Shown piece after piece: positions 12,531 to 24,104 of a DNA stretch of 64,000 bases. How positions within the stretch are numbered: the stretch's first letter is position 1; every line of letters begins with the position of its first letter. The notes beneath the pieces are model-generated. The model was not told the origin of the DNA. It was given only the letters and a program-made list of their open reading frames with translations, and did no database searches. The DNA is from Arcuatula senhousia (taxonomy: Eukaryota > Mollusca > Bivalvia > Mytilida > Mytilidae): the NCBI GenBank assembly GCA_963971305.1, contig OZ020309.1, positions 17,787,001 through 17,851,000 of the forward strand, written 5' to 3'. The position numbers and the translations under genes were made by a program.

Positions 12531-13260
12531 ATAATAAGTAATTTATGCTTTAATGCAAAGGTTTCCAATTTAAACAAAACAATCGGAGGTGCATTCTTGT
12601 TAGGAGAGCTTATTATATGCTTGCAATCACTCGTCTCCAGTCCCATAAACAATCTCGAAAAAAATCAAACTATATTAGTTTGTTATTTTTGGCCATATGG
12701 ATATCAACAGCAAAAAAAAATGTTGGGTTGTACGCCATAACTGTGACGGTAATGACTAAATAAGAATTTTCTCTGGCCCCCTTACTTTTATTTCTAGATA
12801 ACATGAGTTCTTGGTAATAGATATACTAATATTAAGTCTAAAACTTTGCGTGCTTTAAACAATATGTTAATGCTTTAAAACCGTGATATAAAACTGCAAG
12901 TGGAGAAAAGTATATCATATCAATTTTCAACAAGACCATTTAACAGTAGGAAAATATTATATCATTCAAAAATGGTATCGTAATTAATTGTTGAAACACA
13001 TGGTAACACTGTGTTTTCAATTTTTCTTCATATTGAACGAAACTGTAAAACGAGTTTATTATCTCAAAATACAGACCATGATATACCGTAAAGACCACTG
13101 TTTAATAAATACAAAGATACAAATCATATGATATGAATTAAATAAATGTCAACATTTGATAAATTGATAAATGGTCTGCAAAATGTTGATCAATGTTCAA
13201 TAAATGGTCAGTAAAATGTCGAACAATGTCAAATGATCTGCGAAACGCAGGAATTATGGT
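12531..13260. repeat. Segmental duplication unit, partner of 9.47-10.56 kb
   Basis: See the partner entry. The blocks occur in the same order with substitutions and indels throughout, and no coding frame is conserved between the two units. Confidence 0.55.
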
Positions 13261-13284
13261 AATCACAAATTGCTATAACATGGC

Positions 13285-13505
13285 TTTAACTTTACTACCG
13301 GTCCCTAAGATCGTAATGGAAGAGGGAGGTTTGGTTAAAACCTTGTTTAACCCACCATTTCTTTTGAAATGCCTGTACCAAGTCAGGACCGTTGCAATCT
13401 TTAACTATTCCGGTGTGTCTTCAATGTTTTGTCTTTTCTCTTGGACATTGCATTGATCATCCTAGTTCGATGATTTTGTTATTACCTTTATTTGATTGAA
13501 TGTTC
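13285..13505 (+). repeat. Penelope-like element 3' tail, copy B
   Basis: Only the untranslated tail is present: 'cctgtaccaagtcagg' (13372), 'aactattccggtgtgtctt' (13403) and 'ttgttattacctttatttga' (13474), as in the copies at 3.8 and 27.7-28.2 kb. Being limited to the 3' end fits 5' truncation during target-primed reverse transcription. Confidence 0.6.
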
Positions 13506-14440
13506 TTTTTTAAAGAAAAGGTGGATTTGTATGAAATTTTCTGATAATTTGTCAAACAATGTTTTTGTTCGAAAACGAATTCTATATTTGATTGCAGTAA
13601 TTTTTTTACAATTAGTTGCATTTCATGCATATACAGCTTTCATTTGTCCTTAACTAATAAGATTAAGTGACATGGACGTTGAACCTAGCTGTAATACCTT
13701 TTTGAATTAGCTGTCATTTTTTGGAAGAACTGCACATTAAAAAAATCTTGACACCCTTTGCCAGGGGGTCTCAAGATGCGATGCTACATGTAGTCCTTCA
13801 AATTGGACTTTCATAATCATTAATCTAATTTCACAATTCAGGGTAAATAAATATGTTTAAAAACGTTAGAAGCGAACAATTAGGCAAATGAGTTATGATA
13901 TTTTTATAATTAACCGATAGCATCAATATATTGATAGAGTTTACCGCATTGTTTGGCATCATTTTAGATATCTGAGTAGACTTACGCTCTTATGAAGTTA
14001 TAAGAAAACAAAAAAAAAAACTTTAGCTGATTAAATCTAACCTTTTTTCGTTATAAACCTTAAGCATGAGTCATTTTTTTTTTAATTTCGGTCATCGTTT
14101 AAATCAATACTGTTATAAGTCCATTTAAATTTTGTGACTTTAAACTATTTAAAGAAATTTGGAAATTTTGTGATTTAGTTCTAAATAAGTAACAAAATAC
14201 TTCCTTCATTTCTTTGTATTTAAGTTGTGAACCGGCTTGTTTATTGTTAAAACCGATATTGATTTACAACAGAGCTAGTCATATAATACTGTGTTAATTT
14301 CAGGATACTTTGTTTATCATTAAGTACGTTAATTGCAATGATATTTTAGTGAATGGATAATTATAAATAAAATTAAAATTAGAATTAAATAGAGATCGTG
14401 AACATGCTCTAAACATTTTTTTTAAAGTACATATTATTTA
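13506..14440. other. No gene seen
   Basis: AT-rich region upstream of the kelch-like exon. It is probably an intron or promoter of that gene, but no exon or core promoter element could be identified with confidence. Confidence 0.4.
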
Positions 14441-14473
14441 AACACTTTTATTTTTATCGTTGTAGATTGCAGT
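14440..14473 (+). promoter_or_regulatory. Likely splice acceptor before the kelch-like frame
   Basis: A T-rich tract is followed by 'tcgttgtag' ending at 14465, eight bases before the ATG at 14474. This suggests an upstream 5'-UTR or coding exon that I did not find. Confidence 0.5.
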
Positions 14474-15925
14474 ATGACAAAAGGGGAGCTCCCGAAATTG
14501 CCTGTGGCGAACTCGGAATATGGACATTTCGTGGAAAACATTAAAAAATACAAATATGGTCAAGCCGATAATAACAATGATATTACGGAAAATGCAAATA
14601 AGGAGTTACAGTCATTGCATGGCGATGTTTATGGCGGAGCATGTAACATCCAGCAATATCTCTCTGCTATGCAGAATCCAAAACTTAAACAACGACTCAC
14701 TCGTATTTTGAGTGTAGATGAGCAATGTGAAATCGATATTGAAAGCATTGAACATTTCCTGTATGTTGCAAAAATAGCAAATTCTCATAATACACTTGAA
14801 TGTTGCAAAAGCTGGATTATGTCAAATCTAACAGTCGCAAATTATAATTTGTTGACGATGCTAAATGAAAAATACGATCTCAACTTAGATTTAGCTACAG
14901 TTTTTCAAGACCAAGTGCAGGGTTCAAAATCTATCTCAAAACAAGAGGTCTCAACTTATGCTAACTTACAAGGACAAATTGTTAAAAAGTATATTCCATA
15001 TCACGTTTTTCTTTCATGTGATACTTGCACATCACAACGATCCATTACCGCTTTTGTTTACGATTGCAACATGCGTTTGAGATGCACGAAGCTTCTTAAA
15101 AAGGGTAAAAAGATAAGCAAAGTATTTCAAAGTTGTTGCGTTCAGGCAGACGAGACAGTCGAGCCGTACTTATTTTGGTCCTTTGGCAGTTCAGTCTACC
15201 GTTATGATCCACTTAAAAACAAGTGTAAAAAGAGAGCAAACTTAAGGTGTAAGCGTTCCAAATTTAATCTTGTTGCTTATGGCGATCGTTGTTATGCAAT
15301 AGGTGGAATATATCAGATCAGAAAAGTCTTGGAAATAGAGGAATATGTCTGCAGCAAAAAGGGCGGTTCCTGGAAAAAGGTAGTTCAACTTCCAGGAGAC
15401 AGTCTTCCTATTAGCCCATCATCGGTAGTTTGTAATGGTCTGATTTATATCTTTTGTTCAATTTTGGACATAGAAGGCAAACTTAAGCCAAACACAACTG
15501 CAGTGTATGCTTTCAATCCTTCAACAAAAACTGTTAAGCAACTAACTGAGATTCCTTATTCATTCAAATTTATGAAAACATGTGCTGTTGAATCGAAAAT
15601 TTACATATTTTCTGAAAAAGAGGAAATAGTAGTGTTTTCAACGAGTAATTGTTCAGTGCGCCAATTGCCGAGTCAAACAAACGAACGTGCAAACTTTGGA
15701 CTTTTGGCAATCAATAATTCATTGGTAATATGTGGTGGGAGAAACAAAGACGGGAAATGCATGAATACAATCCGACAATTTTGGACAGAGACAAATCAAT
15801 GGGAAATATTGATTCAAACACTTCCAGATTGTATGGAAATCCACGCTGCTTGTGAAATTAAGATTCACGCTGATTCAAAGGGTATTGTTCCGTTTTTTGA
15901 CACAAACTGTTACGGTCAAGCATGA
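14474..15925 (+). CDS. Divergent kelch-like protein (BTB end, BACK-like, kelch repeats)
   Basis: A 483-residue frame. Residues about 85-145 (DIESIEHFLYVAKIANS, then CCKSWIMSNLTVANYNLL) look like the last BTB helices running into the start of a BACK domain. The BTB core that should precede them is not recognisable in residues 1-80. Residues about 230-465 look like weak kelch strands (YGDRCYAIGGI at 269, NGLIYIF at 321, ESKIYIF at 373, NNSLVICGG at 414). Such proteins usually act as substrate adaptors for cullin-3 ubiquitin ligases, but without a full BTB domain that role is uncertain here. The ATG follows a splice-acceptor-like site, so the true N-terminus may lie upstream. An ATTAAA occurs about 55 bases after the stop. 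The lack of internal stops argues for a functional gene. A diverged pseudogene or retrocopy is the alternative. Confidence 0.75.
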   Translation: MTKGELPKLPVANSEYGHFVENIKKYKYGQADNNNDITENANKELQSLHGDVYGGACNIQQYLSAMQNPKLKQRLTRILSVDEQCEIDIESIEHFLYVAKIANSHNTLECCKSWIMSNLTVANYNLLTMLNEKYDLNLDLATVFQDQVQGSKSISKQEVSTYANLQGQIVKKYIPYHVFLSCDTCTSQRSITAFVYDCNMRLRCTKLLKKGKKISKVFQSCCVQADETVEPYLFWSFGSSVYRYDPLKNKCKKRANLRCKRSKFNLVAYGDRCYAIGGIYQIRKVLEIEEYVCSKKGGSWKKVVQLPGDSLPISPSSVVCNGLIYIFCSILDIEGKLKPNTTAVYAFNPSTKTVKQLTEIPYSFKFMKTCAVESKIYIFSEKEEIVVFSTSNCSVRQLPSQTNERANFGLLAINNSLVICGGRNKDGKCMNTIRQFWTETNQWEILIQTLPDCMEIHAACEIKIHADSKGIVPFFDTNCYGQA

Positions 15926-16182
15926 CTAGAAACTGTTCAAATTTCAAAAAAAAATGTTCTCCTGTATATTTGTACATACAATTAAAATTGCAATTCAATC
16001 TTTTTGTTAACGTTTTAATTTGTTAAATTGAAAATCTAGAATCACTCGCAAACAAACAAACGCAGACCAAATAACTAGAAAAAGAACAATGATATACATA
16101 TAAAGTTAACTGAACATCACGGATTCGACTTCATATTGAGACAACATCTGATTTTGTTTACTTAAGATCAAATTTAATTGAC

Positions 16183-16832
16183 GGGATCCGGCACCAGCAC
16201 TTTTGTGTTGGAGAACACATCAAAGCTTTAAATTATTCGTTCTAATTTCAAAATTGTCTAAACCCTAAGGTTATACCTACCCCAGACATAGGTTGATCAT
16301 CTTAGAAATAATTTGGTTCCCAGTTTGGTATTTTTGGTTTTATTGGTATATGCTCTCCATAATCATATAGTGTTTGGCATTTTCAATATTTTTGGTAGAG
16401 CGTCTATGATGAGTCTTGAATAAACGAAACGCGCGTCAGGCGTAGCAAAAATTTATTGTCTGGAACTTTGTTGTCATTTTATTTCAAACACACGTGAAGG
16501 TTGGCACTGCTGGTGGAGTTTTAGTTCCCCGAGGTTAGCCCGCTCCGGCACGAACACCTTTGTGTTGGAGAACACATCAAAGCTTTAAATTATCCGATCA
16601 AATTTCAAAATTGTCTTAACCCTAAGGTTATACCTACCCCAGACATAGGTTGATCATCTTCGTAATAATTTGGTTCCCCAGTTTGGTATTTTTGGTTTTA
16701 TTGTTATATGCTCTTCATAATCATATAGTGTTTGGCATTTTCAATATTTTTGGTAGAGCGTCTCTGATGAGTCTTGAATAGACGAAACGCGCGTCAGGCG
16801 TAGCAAAAATTTATTGTCTGGAACTTTGTTGT
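16183..16832 (+). repeat. 358-bp tandem repeat, about 1.8 units, forward orientation
   Basis: The 'tgtgttggagaacacatc' motif at 16203 recurs at 16561, a period of 358 bp, the same as at 8023-8541 but in the opposite orientation. The two units differ by a few substitutions. Confidence 0.85.
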
Positions 16833-16954
16833 CTTTTTATTTATTTATATATTTGCACATTTCTGGGGCATTTCTAGACAATTGAACTTGATTTCTCAAA
16901 ACATGTCTTTTGAGGGATATAAATTGTAGTAAAAAGGAAGATATTGCAAATAAA

Positions 16955-17065
16955 AATTACAGCAAAGTTTAAGACATCTGTTTAGCTTGACGTGCGTTGC
17001 GTCTACTCAAGACTCAGTAGAGGCAGTCTACTCTATCATTGAAAGTACCAAACACTATGAGTGGA
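16955..17065 (-). repeat. Decayed fragment of the 358-bp family
   Basis: 'gcttgacgtgcgttgcgtct' and 'caagactcagtagaggcagt' match the family's core with several changes, in the orientation opposite to the adjacent copy. Confidence 0.6.
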
Positions 17066-19000
17066 CAAAAAGTGACTCTATCTGTTAATATTAAAACACT
17101 ACACTGCAATAGTGCAATTTCGTTTAATTTAATTCAAATGTCATTTTGGATGGTAAGATAAAAAATTTCTTTTTTAAAAATAATACGTGTACAATACGTA
17201 TTGTTATTTTGTTAAGTTTGACAAAATCCATTATCTGTCATTCAAACTTATATACAGGCAATCAGGCATGTTATTAAACATCGTCACTTACAAATATCAA
17301 GTATTTGTGCCGTATTATATTAAACTTCACATTAATGTGAAAATTTGAAAATAAATACAATTATATAAAACAAAGTAAAATTTAATTAAAAGTAAACATT
17401 CAATGTAACTATGAAAAATCAAAGGTGTTTCAATGAGGCGATCGAATGCCATGACTCTGACAAGTTTTAAATACAAAATCGGCAGACCGGAAGAGTATTA
17501 TATATTAAAGCTTTTCCTGATTGCTTAAGCAAAACTCCCCACGTTGCCAGCATGTGTCATGGCCGGTAAACAGAGACAAAACATAGTTCTATATTAAACA
17601 AACATGTGTGCTCATTTCAAAGATAGGTATTCCCGTATAGGTCTACAAGCACATGAAGGAACAATACCCCAATGTGGACCGTCAAGTTAGTGCGCCACAT
17701 AAGCTTAGTTTTTCGCCTCTAGTCTAGTATACATTTTATATAGTTTGTTTATGTAGATCTCTTTTTGAACTTATTGCAATATCTTAAAATAGGTAATCCT
17801 ATTATGTAACTATTTTATGGGAATCAAAGTTACAACAAAGCTACAGAATTTCAAGTTCGCTACCTCTGACACAAGATAAGTCAATTTGAGAATCAATTCC
17901 AATGTTTCAATTCAAATGCTGCTGATGAGATGTTATGCCTTGATATATGAATGTGCAGCATAACCAAGTTCATTCTTTTATATCTGTTTTTGGTATTTAT
18001 ATTTTGAGGCAATCTTTATTACAGGTTAAAATTGCAAAACATAGTATTGTTTAAAAGCCAATAACTTTAAACATATAACAATAAAACAAACAATGTTGAG
18101 AGATGAAAAGAATCAATATTCATAAGTATGCTTATAAGTATTTATAACTGTCAAACGCTTTACAAAATCTATTCAAGATTTTTTGTGTGTGTATGATACT
18201 TGATATGAATGGGGTATGCCAAAATATATTTCAAAAAGAACTTATATATAGCTTTATTAGTTCGTAACAAGTACTTTGATAATATCTGTTCCGGGAACTA
18301 ACATTTCAAAGAGAAAATGGCATATAATGTAAAACGTCTTAAATAAACAATTGTTGTCATTATTAAATTGAATTTAACTAATTGAAGCTAACAAAAAAAG
18401 GGATCATGGATTAGCTTTGGAGAAATAAAACCCAATTGAATGTATTAATTAAGAGTTTTGATAAGTCAAACACAAGATCTACTGTTCATTCGTACATATT
18501 CGTCTATTGATGGTAAAACGAAGTCGTCGTTTTCGACCAATGTCCATGGGCATCCGTATCATTAGAGTTCACCTGGTCATTGTCTTACAGTTTTCATAGA
18601 TCGGATATAATTTTTTTCGAGCTTACCGATACTATATAAGATTGAAAAATAAGCATGTCTCAACTAAATTTTTCATAGAGCGAATAGAAATTTTTTTTGA
18701 GCTAACCGATGCTGTAAGGCTAAAATTTAGAATTTAAGGACATTGTAAAACGATCACATCAGATCTCGATGAGACTCAAGTGCAAACCGTAAAACATGCA
18801 AATCAAAATTATAGAGTTTTCATGTTTGGTACTGTAGTGTGAAGTCACACCCTTTTCTAGACAATGAATTTCCTTAACTTGCAGCTAAGGTATATAAATG
18901 TTGATCGGGATTTAAGCTAATTTGAAAAGGATTTCTTTATTAAAGACAAAATAAATCATTACAATGTACTAATATAAAATTGAAATTGATGACCTGATTT
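17066..19000. other. No gene seen; one repeat fragment
   Basis: AT-rich. At about 17669-17722 'gtggaccgtcaagttagtgc' followed by 'gccacataagc' matches the repeat at 39840-39885. Near 17930 'aaatgctgctgatgagatg' resembles a motif near 46430 and 47200. Confidence 0.45.
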
Positions 19001-19265
19001 TAAATTCGATTGTTAACATTTTGAAATTGATGTAAATTGATATACTAAATCGTGATAAGAAGAAATTTATTTTTGTAAATTGAAAAGTATATCTGATACC
19101 AAAAATTTCCTGTTCTTTAATAGTTTTATCGTCATATTCTTTAAAATCCCTACCGTTTATCTAAATTCTTCCACATATCTTTTTAACAGTTTAATAAAAT
19201 GGAAATTTACACTGAAGTGATCTTCTTACTAAATAAACAGTGATGTTATTTCTTGCTGTGTTAAT
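19000..19265 (+). repeat. ATGGAAATT module, copy 1
   Basis: A roughly 200-bp block ('ttctttaatagttttatcg', 'ctaccgtttatctaaattct') that ends with an acceptor-like 'ctttttaacag' and then ATGGAAATTTACACTGAAGT (19200). Diverged copies lie near 20.22-20.44, 26.57-26.73 and 29.30-29.41 kb. The ATG frame stays open for only 14 codons here. Confidence 0.5.
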
Positions 19266-19327
19266 TGCAGAAAGAAATGTTTATACGGAAGCCCGTTAGT
19301 ACCACGTAGAGTAATTTTGATCTTGTT

Positions 19328-19540
19328 AACTTGTAATAACAGCCAAGAAACTTGTTATATCAACTAAGCTAACTTATTATATCAACTAAGCTAACTTGTT
19401 ATATCAACTTAGTTGACTTGTTATATAAACTTATTAACTTGTTATTTCAACTTAGCTACCTTGTTATTTCAACTTGGCTAACTTGCTATATCAACTTAGC
19501 TAACCTGTAAGTAACTTAGCTAATTTGTTATATCACCTTA
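19328..19540 (+). repeat. Minisatellite, about 22-bp unit
   Basis: Some nine imperfect repeats of a unit close to 'aacttgttatatcaactta' plus 'gct'. The units differ by single substitutions, so the array is moderately old. Confidence 0.8.
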
Positions 19541-20649
19541 ATAATGGTATATAAACGCTATCGAAAAGGAATTGATTGTATGAAACATGGACCGAGAAAG
19601 GATATGCCGCTTTTATGTTGACCTTTGATTTAAATATTCAGAAATTCTGTAATGCATTTTTTTAAAGTCTTTAAAAAAGTTTTCGCCACCGTCGTCGCCA
19701 CCACTGCCGGCGAGAAGTAATACTTACATGCATGACTCGCCTTCAGCGACTTAAGTAAAGTCACAGACGAGACAATAATTGATTTAGAACAAGAGTCTCC
19801 CAGAAGCCTCAATCACTCACCTGGTCTCTAAGCTACATGTATAAGGGTCATTTAAAGCAAAAACCAAGTGGGAAGCATGCCTTTTTCAAGTTGAATTATC
19901 AAAGTGCATATCATATTGCATCCATTAACAAATTTTTAAGAAATGTCATTGAAAAGAAAGATTTGGCCCATGTACATTGTATCTCCATAAGCTTTAAGCC
20001 ATATTAATCTAAAAATCGAAAAACAAGAATCACTAAATACTATTCGTTAAGCTCTCATTTGCATGAGCTTAATTCCGCCTTAAGCATGCGCACTGTTTTT
20101 AATTTTGTTTATGAACGTTGCTTGTTCAAAATAGCGGTCAGTACACTGTATCTCGAGGTTTTAGCCCGTAGAAATATTCACGGCAACGAAAACGCCGAAG
20201 TGTCCAAACAAAGAAAATAAATGACATAGATTTATTTTGTAAACGAAAAAGTAAATCTGATAACAAAGATTTCCGTTCTTTAATAGTTTTATCGTCATAT
20301 TGTTTAAAGTCCCTACCTTTATCTAAATACTTCCATAAACTTTCTTTTTTTTAGTTTAAGAAAATGGAAATTTACACTGAATTGGCCTACTTACTAAAAA
20401 AAGAGTGATGTAACTTCTTGCTATTACCATGAAAACTATGTTAAATACAGAAACAATGTATTTTAATCGTAGAAAGTTGGAATATTTCACTTTTTGTAGT
20501 AATAGAATATTTAAATGAAAATTTTAGAAATTCTGTAAAGTGTGGTTATGATATGAAAACAAATTATATACTAATTTTTTATCAATGTTTTAAAGCTGAA
20601 GTTAAGGGTAAAATATACTTACTTTGTAAAGACAGACTGTTAATAGAAG
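19541..20649. other. No gene seen; holds ATGGAAATT module copy 2
   Basis: The module copy at 20220-20440 keeps 'tctttaatagttttatcg' and ATGGAAATTTACACTGAATT (20363) after a T-rich tract ending in 'ttttag'. The rest is AT-rich and unassigned. Confidence 0.4.
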
Positions 20650-20960
20650 ATAATGGGATGTGGAATAAGTGTAGGCGACGCAACCTACTGTTATAAACGT
20701 CAAACGGAATACAGCATGCAGCCTTCCTTGTTACCAGCGGTCGCTGCTCACTGTTTTGCAATTGGCCGTGGATTGAAAATAAACTTCATATGATACAAGC
20801 CCAATCCTATAGAGCCAATGAAAGACCATCTTCTGGACAATAAACAAATAACACAAATTCGACGAATAAAAACATAAGCTTTGATAAAGACTCCTGGCTT
20901 AGGAAAGGCACATCTAAAATGTGGCGGGGTTAAACTACATGTAGTTTTTTTGGGCCCAAT
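20650..20960 (+). repeat. 'gatgtggaataagt' dispersed repeat
   Basis: Starts at 'gggatgtggaataagtgtag' and ends with 'tcctggcttaggaaaggcac' and 'aaaatgtggcggggttaaac'. The same two ends occur at 40826-41135, so the unit is about 310 bp. Shorter pieces lie at 692, 24700 and 46950. Confidence 0.7.
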
Positions 20961-21535
20961 CTTACCCCTTTTGATAATCAATTACGAAGCACAAACTAGC
21001 ACACAATAAAAATCAAATCGACAGAAGTTCAATTCAACAAGAAAGAACCTCATACAAAAGGACAACAAGAAAATGACGGAACGTAAAGATACTCTCTTGA
21101 GAACACTCTTCGGATTCTAATAAACGACTTGCAACAGTAGCCTACTGAAATTAAAAACAAATGAAAAACAATTTATTAAGGGGGTACAGAACGCCTAAGG
21201 GAAATAACTCTTAAATATCAGTTGAGTGTTTTAGTCTGTCACATTTATTCAACGAAATCAAGCTTCTAAGTGATCAAAATAAGGAATGTTGAAACTGCAT
21301 TATGCTCAACCAAAGGACAAGATATGATAAGTGTTACATTTGGCCCCTTAATTTACCAATTTTTAAAAATTACTGAACTGAGGTTAAACTATTCTAGATC
21401 AGTTCTTAGATGAACAAGGTATAGTAAAGTAACATTAATTTTAACTAAATTTTGTTTATTACGTCACAGTGACATCAACAAATTATGTGAAAATGACATT
21501 TTGATAAAAAAGTGTTAAAATCATGCAATTTTTGA

Positions 21536-21710
21536 GTAGTTCGCGTTGTTGATTGATATTCAGTTGTTTTGTGTTTCCATGTTTTACGTGTTGTCTGTTT
21601 TTGTCCCGTTCTTGTTTGTGTTTACTGGTTTAGTCTCTGCCCTTTCGGACTTTTGACATTCGGATACCCCATTGGTACCTCTGCTTCTTTCATACCTTGT
21701 CCTTTTTCCC
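21536..21710 (+). repeat. 'ccctttcggacttt' dispersed repeat, forward copy
   Basis: From 'tagttcgcgttgttgattg' to 'ggtacctctgcttctttc'. It closely resembles the forward arm at 56050-56210 ('gttttgtgtttccatgtttt', 'tgtctgtttttgtcccgttc'), so these two copies belong to one subfamily. Confidence 0.75.
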
Positions 21711-21768
21711 AAGAAAGCTATGGTTCAATTTTCTTAAGATTTTGCATTTAAACTTATATTATCAAACT

Positions 21769-23861
21769 CAATGTATGGAAGGTGCGCTGCGTGAAAACGA
21801 TTGAGAAGTACATACGTCATAGTTGACTTGTGCAACCTAGAAAACCGTCTGCATATTTTTTGGCTTTTTCCATAAAAAAGACTTGTAAGCAGTCACTCCT
21901 TTGAATTTAATTGGCACTTTTTTTACTATACTTTACATTGTCCTATGAAATGGCATTCGTTTTTAACTAAAATCAATGGCCGTCAAGTAAGAATAAAAAA
22001 GTCGAACGTTTTGTTCATTTTTTGAAATAAAGTAGCCGCTGCATGAAAATGGGCTAACAAACAAAATATAACATGTATATATTGTATACTTTAAACAATT
22101 TCCTCAATAAACATGTAATAAAATATATGAAATAAAGGTATTAAGCAATGCTACAAACCTATCTTTCAAAGCAAGTAAAGTATTTCATGTTATAGTTGTG
22201 AAGTACAACTTTTTTGAGAGTGCATTAGTTGAATAGTACATAAGCACATGTTGAATAGTACATAAGCTAAAGTTTATCAGTGCAACAGTGTACTTTGTTT
22301 ATACACATTTGAACATGAAAAATACTAAATTTAAATAAAAATCGGCAATCACCTTAAACAAGAAATTTACTTAAGGATGTATTCTTTAAAAGGGCCATAT
22401 CCATACTTAATATTTCCCGACCCGACAATACACTAGCGAGAACTTTGCATACAACGCGATTGAAAACAGATATTTTGCGAGAGCGCCTCTGATAAGTTAT
22501 GAATAAAGGAAACGCGTGTCAGGCGTAGCAAGGTTTGTTTTCCCAGTATCAGGGTTCAACGTGTGCCTAATTTACAAGAACGGTCAAAATATTTGCATAA
22601 AATATGTTCTCAAGAAAAAATCTATCAATATGACCTTTTTTCAACATGTTCTGAATTAAAACTATAAAAAGTGGGTCACTTGCTTAAAATTTTGCCAACA
22701 TTATAATCCTTTGAAATTTTTGCCAGTTTTTGTATGAATTATTTCCCTTGAAAAAAAATTGAATTTACATGTATATACGTTTGATTGAAGAGTTTGATAA
22801 TAATTCAAAAGTATTCATAAACTTTTAATTTAAAAAAAAAATTGTTTAGCCTAAATTTATTCATATTTAATGACATTTGCACATATTGTTGCAGTTTTTG
22901 CTTTTCGCGGTCACATGACCAGAGTCACGCTCAATCTTTAAATATATGAATTCGAAATTTTGTTGAAAATGACAACGATTTTAGATAAATAAAAAAGATA
23001 AAGAAATTATGTGTCCATGGGTTACGGATGCCTCCGTTGGCCCCAAATAAAAAGTTCAAAGTCCTACAGATCTGAGAGTCGCTTATGGCTTAGGATGCAT
23101 AATTTGTCATACTGAACAAAAAGTCACATTTGCAGATGACAAAATGGGTAACTCAGAAAGATCAAAGACGAATCTAGAAAACGTAATCGGATAACAGAAA
23201 ACAAAACACACTTACAAAACTGAACCGTGAGAAATTGAAAATCCACCAATGTGACTTAAATCGTAACGAGGTAAAGCAAAAAATAATATCTACCTATTGG
23301 TACTTTCAACTCTTTGTTGTACTTCTCAACTAAAGCAGTTGTACATCTCAACTGTCGCATTTGCACATCTCAACTTTCGCCAATCGTTAAAAGATGTACA
23401 ATTCAACTTGTGCGGATGTACTAAAAAACTTTCGCATATGTACTTCACAACTTGTGCACCGATGTCGTGTTTTATCATCAAAGGGCACAATAAAACGACT
23501 CTCTACCCTTCAATATATTGTTATTTAGGTAGCTTATCTTTAGGATATAAAAAAATGTTTTAAATACTTATGATGTTTTATATACGTGATTTTCGGAATA
23601 TTTATGTATAAAAGTATTTAATTTGTATTTTTAGGAACTAAATTAAAGTCAATTTTAAGTCATTAGTAACATAAATGCCTTAATAATAGTTTCCAGTTAA
23701 AAAACATTACTATTAGGCATATTTCTGGCATTTCAGATGTAAATTCCCAATTTCGGGTGTCTTTTTCGTCTGATTTACCCACAAGCCACCATAAAAGCAC
23801 TAATCAATTATAGCGGGTGTACTTCTCAATCGTTTTTACGCAGCGCACCTTCCATACATTG
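21769..23861. mobile_element. Inner non-autonomous DNA transposon with 44-bp TIRs
   Basis: 21769-21812 and 23818-23861 are inverted copies identical at 43 of 44 positions (they begin CAATGTATGGAAGGTGCGCT). Both ends are flanked by AAACT (21764-21768 and 23862-23866), a 5-bp target duplication. The 2.1-kb interior has no credible transposase. It carries subterminal motifs of the form 'gtacttctcaact' or its complement near 22195-22290 and 23310-23455, and a fragment of the 358-bp family at 22474-22545. The superfamily is undetermined. Confidence 0.85.
22474..22545 (+). repeat. Fragment of the 358-bp family inside the transposon
   Basis: 'agagcgcctctgataagtta' then 'acgcgtgtcaggcgtagca' match the family core. 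The copy lies within the 21769-23861 element. Confidence 0.65.
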
Positions 23862-24104
23862 AAACTACATACTTTACAATTTTTTAAGGAAAATTAAACG
23901 ACACAATTTTATTTTAGCTTAGGTGTTGGGTACCCCCTTTAACAAATGAACAAGTAAGATTCAGTTATTTGCAATATAAAATTGATTCAAATTCAGATAT
24001 CATAAACTACTGATACATGAAATAAGAAATTCATTTTATGGAAACGTATTGAAACTGCATTAAACACCGAAAATTTCATGAACTAAAATATTCTTTTCGT
24101 CATG

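Larger units (their letters stand above)
21180..23937. mobile_element. Outer inverted-repeat element of a nested pair
   Basis: GGGGGTACAGAACGCCTAAG at 21180-21199 is mirrored by CTTAGGTGTTGGGTACCCCC at 23918-23937 (17 of 20 positions match as an inverted repeat). Removing the inner element (21769-23861 plus one AAACT copy) leaves about 660 bp without a transposase gene, so this would be a MITE-sized non-autonomous element. The target duplication is unclear; both flanks contain a TTAA-like string. A 'ccctttcggacttt' repeat lies inside at 21536-21710. Confidence 0.55.

Noticed and set aside
12390..12740. 116-codon gene
   Set aside because: The frame runs across a dispersed repeat and duplicated DNA, and its counterpart at 9.2-9.6 kb does not preserve it.
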